Positions 40,416-48,681 of a stretch of DNA of 64,000 bases are shown here, in pieces (the stretch's first letter is position 1; each line of letters begins with the position of its first letter). The notes under the pieces are model-generated. The model had not been told where the DNA came from, made no database searches, and was given only the letters and a program-made list of their open reading frames with translations. The translations under genes were made by a program, and so were the position numbers. The stretch comes from Nocardia uniformis NBRC 13702 (GTDB lineage: Bacteria > Actinomycetota > Actinomycetes > Mycobacteriales > Mycobacteriaceae), in the NCBI RefSeq assembly GCF_001613345.1, contig NZ_BDCE01000034.1, positions 49,857 to 113,856 on the forward strand, in the 5' to 3' direction.

Positions 40416-40538
40416 AGCTCCTTTGGGAACGCTGCCGTTCCCATTGAGGACCCACTGTAACGGCTGTCACGCCGACGAGCAATCACGCATGACCGCCACG
40501 ACAGCGCGGCCGCGCGCAAGGACGCGCCCGCAAACGAC

Positions 40539-40569
40539 ACGTGAGGCGGCAGAATCTGCCGCCTCACGT
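40539..40569 (-). terminator. Long perfect hairpin after the acyl-CoA ligase gene
   Basis: A perfect 15-bp stem, ACGTGAGGCGGCAGA with TCTGCCGCCTCACGT, has a single-base centre (a 31-bp palindrome). It lies 45 bases beyond the ligase stop and upstream of the PucR start. It most likely ends ligase transcription, though a protein-binding operator for PucR cannot be excluded. Confidence 0.65.
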
Positions 40570-40613
40570 CGATTTCGTTTATCCGTCCGGACCGGCCATC
40601 GCGGCCAAGCCGC

Positions 40614-42251
40614 TCAGGACAGCTTGGTGACCGCGAGCTCGCCGTCGGCGTACTGTCCGCGCAGCCGCTTCTTGTCGAACTTGCCGACACTGGTCTTGGG
40701 CACCTCGGCGATGAAGGCCCAGTACTCCGGCAGCTGCCACTTGGCGAACTTGTCGGCCAGGAATTCGCGCAGCTCTTCGGGTTTGGCCACGGCACCCTCG
40801 GCGAGTACCACCGCGACGAGGGGCCGCTCGTCCCACTTCTCATCCGGAATACCGATGACCGCGGCCTCGGCGACCGCCGGATGGCCCACGACCGCGTTCT
40901 CCAGATCCACCGACGAAATCCATTCGCCGCCGGACTTGATCACATCCTTGGAGCGGTCGACCAGGGTCAGGTAGCCATTCGGGCTGATCTTGCCGACATC
41001 GCCGGTGCGCAGCCAGCCGTCATCGAACTTGTCGGGATCGACCTCCGCACCGGACGGAGAGTAGTAGGAGCCGGTGATCCACGGACCACGAACCTCCAAC
41101 TCCCCCAGTGCCACTCCGTCATTGGGGAGCACACTGCCGTCGTCGCCGACCAACCGCGCCTGCACACCGGCCGGGAAACGACCCTGCGTGTAGCGGTAGG
41201 CCCACGCCTCCTCGCCCTCGACGCCGGTCGGTGGATGCGCCACCGAACCCAGCGGAGAGGTCTCGGTCATACCCCAGGCGTGCAGCAGCTCGACGCCGTG
41301 CTGCTCATGGAAGGCCCGCATCATGGACGGCGGCACGGCCGCACCACCGACCACACAGGTGCGCAGATGCGAAATATCCTGCGGCGCGGCCTGCAATCCG
41401 GCCAGCACGCCACCCCAGATGGTCGGCACGGCCGCCGCGAAGGTGGGCTTGACCGCGGCCATCGCCTCCAGCAGCGGTCCCGGCTGCAGGAAGCGGTCCG
41501 GCATCAGCAGATTGGTGCCCGACATGAGCGCGGCGTACGGGATGCCCCAGGCATTGGCGTGGAACAGCGGCACAATCGCCAGCACGGTGTCGTCGGCGGT
41601 GAAGCCCATACCATTGGGCGCGCACACCTGCGCGGCGTGCAGCCAGTTGGAGCGGTGCGAGTAGACGACGCCCTTGGGATCACCCGTGGTGCCGGAGGTG
41701 TAGCACATACCGGCCGCCGACCGCTCGTCGATAACCGGATAGTCGTAGGTATCCGGCTGCGCGGCAAGCAGTTCGGCGTAGGAGTGCACCTGGACGCCCT
41801 CGGGCGCGGTCAGCGCGGCGGCATCACCGTTGGCGACAATGACGTGGCGCACGGTCTTCAGGTTGGGCAGGTACTGGGCGAACATGGGCAGCAGCGTGCC
41901 GTCCACGATGACGACCTGATCCTCGGCGTGATTGGCCACATAGACCAGCTGCTCCGGGAAGAGCCGGATATTGAGCGCGTGCAGTACCGCACCCATGGCG
42001 GGGACCGCCACGTAGGCGACCATGTGCTCGTTGTTGTTCCACATGAAGGTGCCGACCCGGTCCCCGATACCGATGCCGAGCCCGCGCAGGGCATTGGACA
42101 GCCGCGCCGCATCGGCCCCGATCTCGCGGAACGTCTGGGTACGGACGCCGTCTCCAGTCCAGGTGGACACGGTGCTGTCACCCTGGAAGGTCGCCGCGTA
42201 CCGCAGCAGCGTGGCCAGCGACAGCTGCTCATCCTGCATGGTGCTCATCAT
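40614..42251 (-). CDS. Acyl-CoA synthetase (medium/long-chain fatty acid-CoA ligase, AlkK-like)
   Basis: The 545-residue ANL ligase has P-loop CYTSGTTGDPKGVVYSH, HAWGMTETSPLGSV, GWLRTGDVGKISPNGYLTLVDRSKDVIKSGGEW and the C-terminal KTSVGKFDKKRLR with the catalytic Lys. N-terminal sequence and length fit the AlkK/medium-chain fatty acyl-CoA ligase group. ATG 42251 follows AGGGAG with nine bases of spacing. It is divergent from a Baeyer-Villiger-type monooxygenase, suggesting linked catabolism of a hydrophobic substrate. Confidence 0.88.
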   Translation of the reverse strand: MMSTMQDEQLSLATLLRYAATFQGDSTVSTWTGDGVRTQTFREIGADAARLSNALRGLGIGIGDRVGTFMWNNNEHMVAYVAVPAMGAVLHALNIRLFPEQLVYVANHAEDQVVIVDGTLLPMFAQYLPNLKTVRHVIVANGDAAALTAPEGVQVHSYAELLAAQPDTYDYPVIDERSAAGMCYTSGTTGDPKGVVYSHRSNWLHAAQVCAPNGMGFTADDTVLAIVPLFHANAWGIPYAALMSGTNLLMPDRFLQPGPLLEAMAAVKPTFAAAVPTIWGGVLAGLQAAPQDISHLRTCVVGGAAVPPSMMRAFHEQHGVELLHAWGMTETSPLGSVAHPPTGVEGEEAWAYRYTQGRFPAGVQARLVGDDGSVLPNDGVALGELEVRGPWITGSYYSPSGAEVDPDKFDDGWLRTGDVGKISPNGYLTLVDRSKDVIKSGGEWISSVDLENAVVGHPAVAEAAVIGIPDEKWDERPLVAVVLAEGAVAKPEELREFLADKFAKWQLPEYWAFIAEVPKTSVGKFDKKRLRGQYADGELAVTKLS

Positions 42252-42731
42252 TTCCAACCGCTCCCTTGCACTTCCCTGCTGCATGACCGTGAGACAGGTC
42301 ACTACGCGCAGAGAATAGTCGAAATCAGACACACTGTGCCGGGAGTTCCGAATACATGTGACCGTGAGTACCAAATATATCTGGAAGCGGATCACTCAAC
42401 AACTGCGGGCGGCGAAACCCCACCTTTCGCCGCCCGCAGCCGATGGCCGACCTGCCACTGCCCCACGCAGCGACTTGCCGACCCCGAAGTCCCGGATCGA
42501 CACAGATGGGCAACGACACCCCCTGCGGCGCCGCAGAAATCACCAATCCCGAACCGAGACAAGCAAATTGAAGCAGTATCTTCCCGAGAAATATAAGCCG
42601 TGCTGTCTGGGCTGTCCAGTCGAGCCCAGACCCGCTGGTTGAGACAGTGCCGGGGCGGATTGGCCGAAAATATGGATCGGATGTCCGCCGATGTCTTCCT
42701 GACCAGCGGTATCGGCCCTTACCTTCATGGT
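42252..42731. other. Divergent intergenic region between acyl-CoA ligase and monooxygenase
   Basis: No gene is supported in these 480 bases. An inverted repeat TGACC-N8-GGTCA (42284-42301) lies about 35 bases before the ligase start and could be an operator. The stretch 42330-42390 is AT-richer than its surroundings. TACCTT at 42719-42724 could be the -10 box of a leaderless monooxygenase mRNA. An in-frame ATG at 42672 would extend the monooxygenase N-terminus. Confidence 0.4.
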
Positions 42732-44201
42732 ATGAGTCGTAAGCCGTCCATCATCATCATCGGCGCGGGGTTCGCGGGCCTGGGTATGGCGCTGGAGTTG
42801 CGCCGCCACGGCATCGAGAACTTCACCGTGCTGGAGAAGGCCACCGATCTGGGCGGCGTATGGCGCGAGAACACCTATCCGAATGCGGCGTGTGATGTGC
42901 CGTCACCGCTGTACTCGTGGTCGTTCGAGCCGAAATCGGATTGGCCCCGGCGCTTCTCGCATCAGCGCGATATCCACGGCTACATGCGCGAGATCGCCGA
43001 CAAGTACCGCATCCCGGACCGGATCGAATTCGGCGTCGAGGTCACCGACGCGGAATTCGATGAGCACGAGGGGGTTTGGCGGATCACGACGGCCGACGGC
43101 GTGATCCGCACCGCCGATATCCTCATTCCGGCGGTCGGCCAGCTCTCCCGTCCGGCCCTACCGAATCTGCCCGGAATCGACTCCTTCACCGGCGCGGCCT
43201 TCCACTCCGCCGAATGGGATCACACGGTGGATCTCACCGGTAAGCGGGTGGCCTGCATCGGCACGGGAGCCAGTGCCATTCAATACATTCCGTCCATTCA
43301 GCCGAAGGTCGAGCACCTCACCCTGTTTCAGCGGTCGGCCGCGTGGGTGCTGCCGAAGTTCGACACCGAGTACTCGGCACTACACAAGGCGCTGTTCAAA
43401 TACGTACCCCCGGTACGGATGGCGGAACGGTTCGCGATCTGGACCCTCTTCGAGGTACTGGCGTTGGCGCTGACCGATATCCCGGCCATGCAGGGTCCGG
43501 TCATCAGCATTGCCGACCGGCATCGTGAGAAGCAGGTGCCCGATCCGGAACTGCGCGCCAAGCTCACCCCCGATTACGCGGCAGGCTGTAAGCGCGGCCT
43601 GTTCTCCAACGACTACTTCCCCGCGCTGGGCCAGCCGAATGTGAGCGTGGAGACCACGGGCATCGAGGCGATCACTCCGACGGGCATTCGCACCGCGGAC
43701 GGCGTCGAGCATCAGGTGGATGTCATCGTCTTCGGCACCGGCTTCAAGGGCACGGAATTCCTTGCGCCCATGAATATCTACGGTCAGGGCGGTCGCAAGC
43801 TCGCCGATGAGTGGGCCGCCGAGGGCGCCCGCGCCTTCCTGGGCATGTCGGTGCCGCACTTCCCCAATCTGTTCATGATGTACGGCCCGAACACCAATGT
43901 CGGCTCCGGCTCCATCATCTACATGCTGGAGGCGCAGGCCCGCTATATCCGCGAGGCCATCGGATTCCTGGCCGAGCGGCCCGGCCGGTCCGCGGCGGCG
44001 CGACCGAGTGCCGAGCAGTCCTGGGACGACTGGTTGCAGCGGCGACTGAAGGACACCCCGTGGAACTTCTGCTCCAGCTGGTACCGCAATGCCTCCGGCC
44101 GCATCACCAATAACTGGCCCGGTGCGACAGTGCTGTTCCGTTGGAAGACACGGAAATTCGACCCGAGCGATTACGAGGTGGCGGAGGCGGCGCGGCATTA
44201 G
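42732..44201 (+). CDS. Flavin-containing (Baeyer-Villiger-type) monooxygenase
   Basis: The 489-residue class B flavoprotein monooxygenase has FAD Rossmann motif GAGFAG at about 12-17, NADPH Rossmann GTGASA and the BVMO fingerprint FTGAAFHSAEWD fitting FxGxxxHxxxW(P/D). It would insert oxygen into a ketone or related carbonyl using NADPH and O2. I chose ATG 42732 (MSRKPSIIIIGAGFAG) because the FAD fold begins immediately; ATG 42672 is possible. It is divergent from an acyl-CoA ligase. The substrate is unknown. Confidence 0.9.
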   Translation: MSRKPSIIIIGAGFAGLGMALELRRHGIENFTVLEKATDLGGVWRENTYPNAACDVPSPLYSWSFEPKSDWPRRFSHQRDIHGYMREIADKYRIPDRIEFGVEVTDAEFDEHEGVWRITTADGVIRTADILIPAVGQLSRPALPNLPGIDSFTGAAFHSAEWDHTVDLTGKRVACIGTGASAIQYIPSIQPKVEHLTLFQRSAAWVLPKFDTEYSALHKALFKYVPPVRMAERFAIWTLFEVLALALTDIPAMQGPVISIADRHREKQVPDPELRAKLTPDYAAGCKRGLFSNDYFPALGQPNVSVETTGIEAITPTGIRTADGVEHQVDVIVFGTGFKGTEFLAPMNIYGQGGRKLADEWAAEGARAFLGMSVPHFPNLFMMYGPNTNVGSGSIIYMLEAQARYIREAIGFLAERPGRSAAARPSAEQSWDDWLQRRLKDTPWNFCSSWYRNASGRITNNWPGATVLFRWKTRKFDPSDYEVAEAARH

Positions 44202-44471
44202 GCGCGGGAGCCGGACCGTAGACATCGACCGACCCCGAATCCGGGGCAACCGTCCCGGACCGCGGCGGTTCGACGCTGAATCGCCCGACACGACGAGGCG
44301 GGGTATCCGAGGCGCATACCCCTGAGCTGCCGACATCATCACCGTCAGCACCGGGAAGTAGCCGGTCGCCGAATCTACCGGGCACGTGCATTCTGTTCTG
44401 ACGCCCGTAACCCGGTAGACTCCCCGACGTCTCGGTCGGCGGCACACAACCCGTACCGCACCACCGGTTCA

Positions 44472-44547
44472 GCCCTCGTAGCTCAGGGGATAGAGCACCG
44501 CTCTCCTAAAGCGGGTGTCGCAGGTTCGAATCCTGCCGAGGGCACCA
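44472..44547 (+). tRNA. tRNA-Arg (anticodon CCT), CCA encoded
   Basis: The sequence folds as a full cloverleaf. The acceptor GCCCTCG pairs with CGAGGGC, the D-arm is GCTC-GAGC, the anticodon stem CCGCT/AGCGG encloses the loop CTCCTAA with anticodon CCT, and the T-arm is GCAGG-TTCGAAT-CCTGC. The discriminator A at 44544 is followed by an encoded CCA. A possible -10 TAGACT lies at 44416-44421. A hairpin follows directly, and the 3' end is repeated at 50179-50193. Confidence 0.95.
44531..44545 (+). repeat. Direct repeat (attL-like) within tRNA-Arg 3' end
   Basis: TCCTGCCGAGGGCAC forms part of the T-arm, the acceptor strand, the discriminator base and the first C of CCA. It is identical to 50179-50193. 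Confidence 0.7.
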
Positions 44548-44577
44548 CCTGGCACCTGCATATCCACAGGTGGCAGG
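44548..44577 (+). terminator. Hairpin terminator after tRNA-Arg
   Basis: CCTGGCACCTG pairs with CAGGTGGCAGG around an 8-base loop with one mismatch, immediately after the CCA end. Confidence 0.6.
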
Positions 44578-44584
44578 CTGATTT

Positions 44585-44600
44585 GGCGTCGCAGGTTCGA
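44585..44600 (+). repeat. Partial tRNA T-arm duplicate
   Basis: GGCGTCGCAGGTTCGA matches the variable/T-arm region of the adjacent tRNA-Arg (44514-44529) at 15 of 16 positions, then diverges. It may be a relic of an earlier integration event or a tRNA pseudogene fragment. The rest of the gap to 44794 shows no gene. Confidence 0.5.
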
Positions 44601-44794
44601 TCCCTACGGGAACCGTAACGTCGTCCAGGCCCCATTCTCGCCGCGAACGCGCAAGTGGAGCCACTTCCTGGCATGAACCGTCGGCAGACGAGGACCGGGA
44701 AACCGGGGCGACACCGGATTCAGCACGGATCGGTATCGCCGCGATCCTGCATCCGGCTCAACAGTGTGGCCTTGACCTGCGCAGCACCGGTATT

Positions 44795-45709
44795 CTAGTC
44801 GCCCACGTTGACGGCGGGGTCCGCGTGTGCCGGTGGGTGGATATTGGTGGCGGCCCATGCGCCGAGCAGTGCCATCGCGTCAGCTGAGGGGGTGGCGGGT
44901 TGCACGGTGTAGAAGGTGAGGACCAAGCCGGGGTCGGCGGGCAGGGGCATGGTTTCGTAGTCGATGGCGATGTCGCCGACGACCGGGTGGTGGAAGTTCT
45001 TGGTTCCGGTGTAGTGCAGGCGCACATTGTGTTTGGCCCAGCGGGTGCGGAATTCCTCGCTGCGGGTGGACAGTTCGCCGACCAGGTCGGAGATGCCACG
45101 GTCATAGGGGTCGCGTCCGGCGTCGGTGCGCAGCAGGTTGACCGCGCCGTCGGCCATGTGATCCCAGTCGGGGTAGAAGTCGAGGGCGCGCGGGTCAAGG
45201 AAGCAGAACCGGACGAAGTTGACCGGTTTGGTCACCTCGGGTGCGAGAGGGTCGGGGTAGAGCGGGCTGTAGAAGGCGTAGCCGAGCCGGTTGCCCGCGA
45301 CGAGGTCGTGGCGGGCGTTGCGGACGAACGCGGGCCCGTTGTAGCTGTCGAGCAGGGCCTGCACGCCGGGCCGGACCGCTTTGGCGGCGCGGCGGGGGCG
45401 TCGTTGTGGGCTGATCAAGGCGTTGCGGTGCAGGTCGAACAGATGTGAGCGTTCGGCATCGTCGAGTTCGAGTGCACGGGCGATGGCATCGATGACCGAT
45501 TCGGAGACGCTGTTGACCTTGCCACGTTCGATCTGGGTGTAGTAGTCGACTGACAGCCCGGCCAGAGTGGCGACCTCCTGGCGGCGAAGGCCCGGGACGC
45601 GGCGTTTGGCGGCGTCGTAGACCGGCAGCCCGACCTGGTCGGGGGTGATCTTGGCGCGGCGTGAGGCCAGGAACTGGCCGATCTCGGCGGCTCGGTTGCT
45701 CGACTCCAT
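44795..45709 (-). CDS. XRE-family regulator with MmyB-like ligand-binding domain
   Basis: The 304-residue protein has an N-terminal Xre helix-turn-helix (RRQEVATLAGLSVDYYTQIERG, about 41-62) and a C-terminal MmyB-like PAS-related domain (PF17765), shown by AFVRNARHDLVAGNRLGYAFYSPLY and FVRFCFLDPRALDFYPDWD. Such regulators typically repress a divergent oxidoreductase operon; here the operon starting at 45874 is divergent. ATG 45709 begins MESSNRAAEIGQFL, where homology starts. It is the first gene inside the putative island. Confidence 0.9.
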   Translation of the reverse strand: MESSNRAAEIGQFLASRRAKITPDQVGLPVYDAAKRRVPGLRRQEVATLAGLSVDYYTQIERGKVNSVSESVIDAIARALELDDAERSHLFDLHRNALISPQRRPRRAAKAVRPGVQALLDSYNGPAFVRNARHDLVAGNRLGYAFYSPLYPDPLAPEVTKPVNFVRFCFLDPRALDFYPDWDHMADGAVNLLRTDAGRDPYDRGISDLVGELSTRSEEFRTRWAKHNVRLHYTGTKNFHHPVVGDIAIDYETMPLPADPGLVLTFYTVQPATPSADAMALLGAWAATNIHPPAHADPAVNVGD

Positions 45710-45873
45710 GGGTTCGAGGCTAGGCCGCCTGCCTGCGTGTTTGCCAGGTGCTGTCAGGGGGGTGCTGCCAGCACCCCTCTGATCCTCACCTCCCACAACC
45801 TCTGTTCGGGGCGTTGCATGGGTTACGGAGCCGAGAGCTCCAACCCCCAATTCTTCGACATCGACGAGGTGAG

Positions 45874-46278
45874 ATGAGCACGTCGCGGATCGACCGGCCC
45901 GGAACCGGGGCTCGGTTGCCGGTACTGGTATATGTGCTGGCCGCCGGGATCTTCCTGATGGGCACCACCGAGTTCATGATCGTCGGTCTCCTGCCGGATG
46001 TGGCTGCCGACCTCGGTGTCGACATCGCCCGCGCAGGGCTGCTGGTGACCGCGTTCGCGGTCGGCATGATCCTCGGGCCGCCGGTGATGGCGCTGGCCGC
46101 GACCACCCTGTCCACCGCGCTCGGGCTCACCGGACCCGCCGTGCTCGGCGCCTTCCTCACCGCCACCGCACTGATCCCGATCGCGGTCCTTGCCTGCACC
46201 CGCCGCCGCAGGGAGGGCGACAACACGCCGACGCGACCCGGCCACCAGCCCGAGCCCGTCCTGACCGGAGTGAGCTGA
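45874..46278 (+). pseudogene. Internally deleted MFS transporter (Bcr/CmlA-like drug efflux)
   Basis: The 134-codon open frame begins as a DHA1-type MFS exporter (LPVLVYVLAAGIFLMGTTEFMIVGLLPDV, then ARAGLLVTAFAVGMILGPPVMALA). It then jumps straight to the last transmembrane helix of the same family (STALGLTGPAVLGAFLTATALIPIAVLA). Full-length relatives have about 400 residues, so roughly nine of twelve helices are missing while the frame is kept. ATG 45874 has GACGAGGTGAG upstream and heads the operon, so it may still be transcribed and translated. It cannot be a functional transporter by itself. Confidence 0.8.
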
Positions 46279-46317
46279 GCCATGGCCAGCTCGAACAGAC
46301 CCGAACGGAGACACCGC

Positions 46318-46818
46318 ATGCGAGCGCTCGCCACCCTGATCGCGCTGACCACCACTACGGCGGCGATGGCGGTCGCGGCCTGCACCGCCGCCCCACCCGC
46401 ACCGACGCCGAGCACATCGACCGCCGAGCAGACAACGACGTCACCGGCACAGGAGGACACCTATATGCAGATCCGGCTGAGCACCGGGGCTGGCGAGGTC
46501 ACCGCCCGCCTCTACGACAATCCCACCGCCCGCGATTTCGCGTCCCTGCTGCCGCTGACCCTGACCGTCCACGACCTCGGCGGCCGGGAGAAGGCCGGCA
46601 CTCTGCCCCGCGAACTCGCCGACGGACACGGCCGATCCGATTACCGCGCAGGACAACTCGGCTACTGGGCACCCAGCCACGACCTGGCCGTCTACTACCT
46701 CGAAGACGGCTTCCGCATTCCCTCGCCCGGGATCGTGATGATCGGCGAGATCGAGACCGGCCTGGAAGCGATCACCGCCGAATCCGCCGGAACCACCCTC
46801 ACCATCACCGCCGCCTGA
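46318..46818 (+). CDS. Cyclophilin-like fold lipoprotein
   Basis: The 166-residue protein has a lipoprotein signal (IALTTTTAAMAVAAC, acylation at Cys near 22), a Thr/Pro-rich linker and a C-terminal cyclophilin-like domain of the PF18050 type (STGAGEVTARLYDNPTARDFASLLP, GQLGYWAPSHDLAVYY). This family lacks proven prolyl isomerase activity and often accompanies SDR and aldo-keto reductase operons. I chose ATG 46318, with GGAG seven bases upstream, over ATG 46282. It lies 23 bases before the SDR gene. Confidence 0.85.
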   Translation: MRALATLIALTTTTAAMAVAACTAAPPAPTPSTSTAEQTTTSPAQEDTYMQIRLSTGAGEVTARLYDNPTARDFASLLPLTLTVHDLGGREKAGTLPRELADGHGRSDYRAGQLGYWAPSHDLAVYYLEDGFRIPSPGIVMIGEIETGLEAITAESAGTTLTITAA

Positions 46819-46841
46819 CCACCGACCCGAAAGGACTCACC

Positions 46842-47609
46842 GTGAATCCCACCTACGACTTCACCGGACAGGTCGCCTTCGTCACCGGCGCCGCCTCCGG
46901 CATGGGTCTGGCCACCGCCACCGCCTTCGCCCGAGCCGGAGCCGCAGTCACCCTCACCGACGTCGACGACGACGCCCTGGCCACCGCCGGTGCCGGGCTG
47001 CGCGCCGCCGGACACCAGGTACTCACCGTGCACTGCGACGTCTCCGACGAAGACCAGGTCGCTGCCGCCGTCTCCGAGACCGTCGCCACGTTCGGGCGCC
47101 TGGACCTCGCCTACAACAACGCGGGCATCCAGTCCCCCACCGTCGATGCCGCCGACGAACCCGGTGCGGTGTTCGACCGGGTCACCGGCATCAACCTGCG
47201 CGGAGTCTGGGCATGCATGAAACACGAACTCGCCCAGATGCGCGAACAGGGCTCCGGAGCGATCGTGAACTGCTCCTCACTCGGCGGGCTGGTCGGGCTG
47301 CCAGGGCGCGCCGCCTACCACGGCGCCAAACACGGCGTGATCGGCCTGACCCGTTCAGCCGCACTGGAATACGCCCCACGCGGCATCCGCATCAACGCCA
47401 TCTGCCCCGGCACCATCGAAACCCCCATGGTCACCGCCATGTTCGACTCCGGCGACCTCGACCCCGCCCAAGCCGCCGCCGACGAACCCATCGGCCGCCT
47501 GGGCACCGCCGAGGAAATGGCCGCCGCCGTGCTGTGGCTGTGCAGCCCCGGTGCCTCCTATGTCGTCGGCGTGGCGCTGCCCGTCGACGGCGGCTACACC
47601 GCCCGCTGA
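46842..47609 (+). CDS. Short-chain dehydrogenase/reductase (SDR)
   Basis: The 255-residue classical SDR has cofactor motif TGAASGMG near 15, NNAG, catalytic Ser in NCSSLGG and YHGAK providing the Tyr and Lys. The Asp in LTDVDDD after beta-2 favours NAD(H). The C-terminus GYTAR and the PGTIETPM segment are typical. It starts at GTG 46842 with AAAGGACT upstream. It is the middle gene of the island operon between the cyclophilin-like lipoprotein and the alcohol dehydrogenase; the substrate is unknown. Confidence 0.92.
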   Translation: MNPTYDFTGQVAFVTGAASGMGLATATAFARAGAAVTLTDVDDDALATAGAGLRAAGHQVLTVHCDVSDEDQVAAAVSETVATFGRLDLAYNNAGIQSPTVDAADEPGAVFDRVTGINLRGVWACMKHELAQMREQGSGAIVNCSSLGGLVGLPGRAAYHGAKHGVIGLTRSAALEYAPRGIRINAICPGTIETPMVTAMFDSGDLDPAQAAADEPIGRLGTAEEMAAAVLWLCSPGASYVVGVALPVDGGYTAR

Positions 47610-47631
47610 CCCAAAACCGAGAGGACATCCC

Positions 47632-48648
47632 ATGCGTGGAGTAGTCATGTACGCCCCCGGCGATGTGCGCGTCGTCGACCGTGAAGATCCGAAGATCATT
47701 GAGCCCACCGACGCGGTCATCCGCCTCACCGCCACCTGCATCTGCGGCTCCGACCTGTGGCCCTACCGGGGCGTGGAACCGGTCGACCACACCGTCATGG
47801 GCCACGAATACGTCGGCGTCGTCGAGGAAATCGGCTCCGACGTGCATAGCCTGAAAGTCGGCGACTTCGTGGTCGGTTCGTTCTGCATCTCCGACAACAC
47901 CTGCGAGATCTGCCGGGCCGGATACCAGTCGAAATGTGTGCACGGATCCTTCGTCGCCGGCACCCAGTCCGAACTGGCCCGCATCCCCTACGCCAACGGC
48001 ACTCTCGTCGCCACCCCGGCGATGCCCGAACCCGAACTGATCCCCTCGCTGCTGGCAGCCTCCGACGTGCTGGGCACCGGCTGGTTCGCCGCCGACGCCG
48101 CAGCGGCCGGACCCGGCAAAACCGTCGCCGTAGTCGGTGACGGTGCGGTCGGGTTGATGGGTGTGCTCGCCGCCAAACAGCTCGGCGCCGAACGGATCAT
48201 CGCGATGTCGCGTCACGCCGATCGCCAAGCTCTCGCCCGCGAATTCGGTGCCACCGACATCGTAGAAACCCGCGGTGATGAGGGAGTCGCCGCGATCAAG
48301 GAACTTACGAACGGGCTCGGCGCGCACGGTGTCATCGAAGCGGTCGGCACGCAGGAATCGATGATGCAGGCCATCAACTCCACCCGCCCCGGCGGGCACG
48401 TCGGCTACGTCGGCGTCGCCCACGACGGCGTCACCCTGCCCGCCGACCAGCTGTTCTTCGCCGAAGTCCACCTCCTCGGCGGCCCCGCACCCGTGCGCCG
48501 GTTCCTGCCCGACCTCATCGACCGCATTTGGGACCGCACCATCGACCCCGGCAAGGTCTTCGACCTGACCCTGCCCCTGGATCAGGCCGACGAAGGCTAC
48601 CGGGCGATGGACGAACGCCGTGCCATCAAAACCCTTCTCACCCTCTGA
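47632..48648 (+). CDS. Zinc-dependent alcohol dehydrogenase (MDR family)
   Basis: The 338-residue medium-chain dehydrogenase has catalytic zinc ligands in CICGSD and GHEYVGVVEEIG. The loop DNTCEICRAGYQSKC retains three cysteines (C-x2-C-x7-C) of the structural zinc site. The Rossmann motif VVGDGAVGLMGVLAA binds NAD(P). It starts at ATG 47632 with GAGGACATCCC upstream, 22 bases after the SDR stop, and so sits in the same operon. It probably acts on the same alcohol/carbonyl pathway as the SDR. Confidence 0.92.
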   Translation: MRGVVMYAPGDVRVVDREDPKIIEPTDAVIRLTATCICGSDLWPYRGVEPVDHTVMGHEYVGVVEEIGSDVHSLKVGDFVVGSFCISDNTCEICRAGYQSKCVHGSFVAGTQSELARIPYANGTLVATPAMPEPELIPSLLAASDVLGTGWFAADAAAAGPGKTVAVVGDGAVGLMGVLAAKQLGAERIIAMSRHADRQALAREFGATDIVETRGDEGVAAIKELTNGLGAHGVIEAVGTQESMMQAINSTRPGGHVGYVGVAHDGVTLPADQLFFAEVHLLGGPAPVRRFLPDLIDRIWDRTIDPGKVFDLTLPLDQADEGYRAMDERRAIKTLLTL

Positions 48649-48681
48649 CCTTTCCGAACACCGCACCAGGAGCACCCCACC

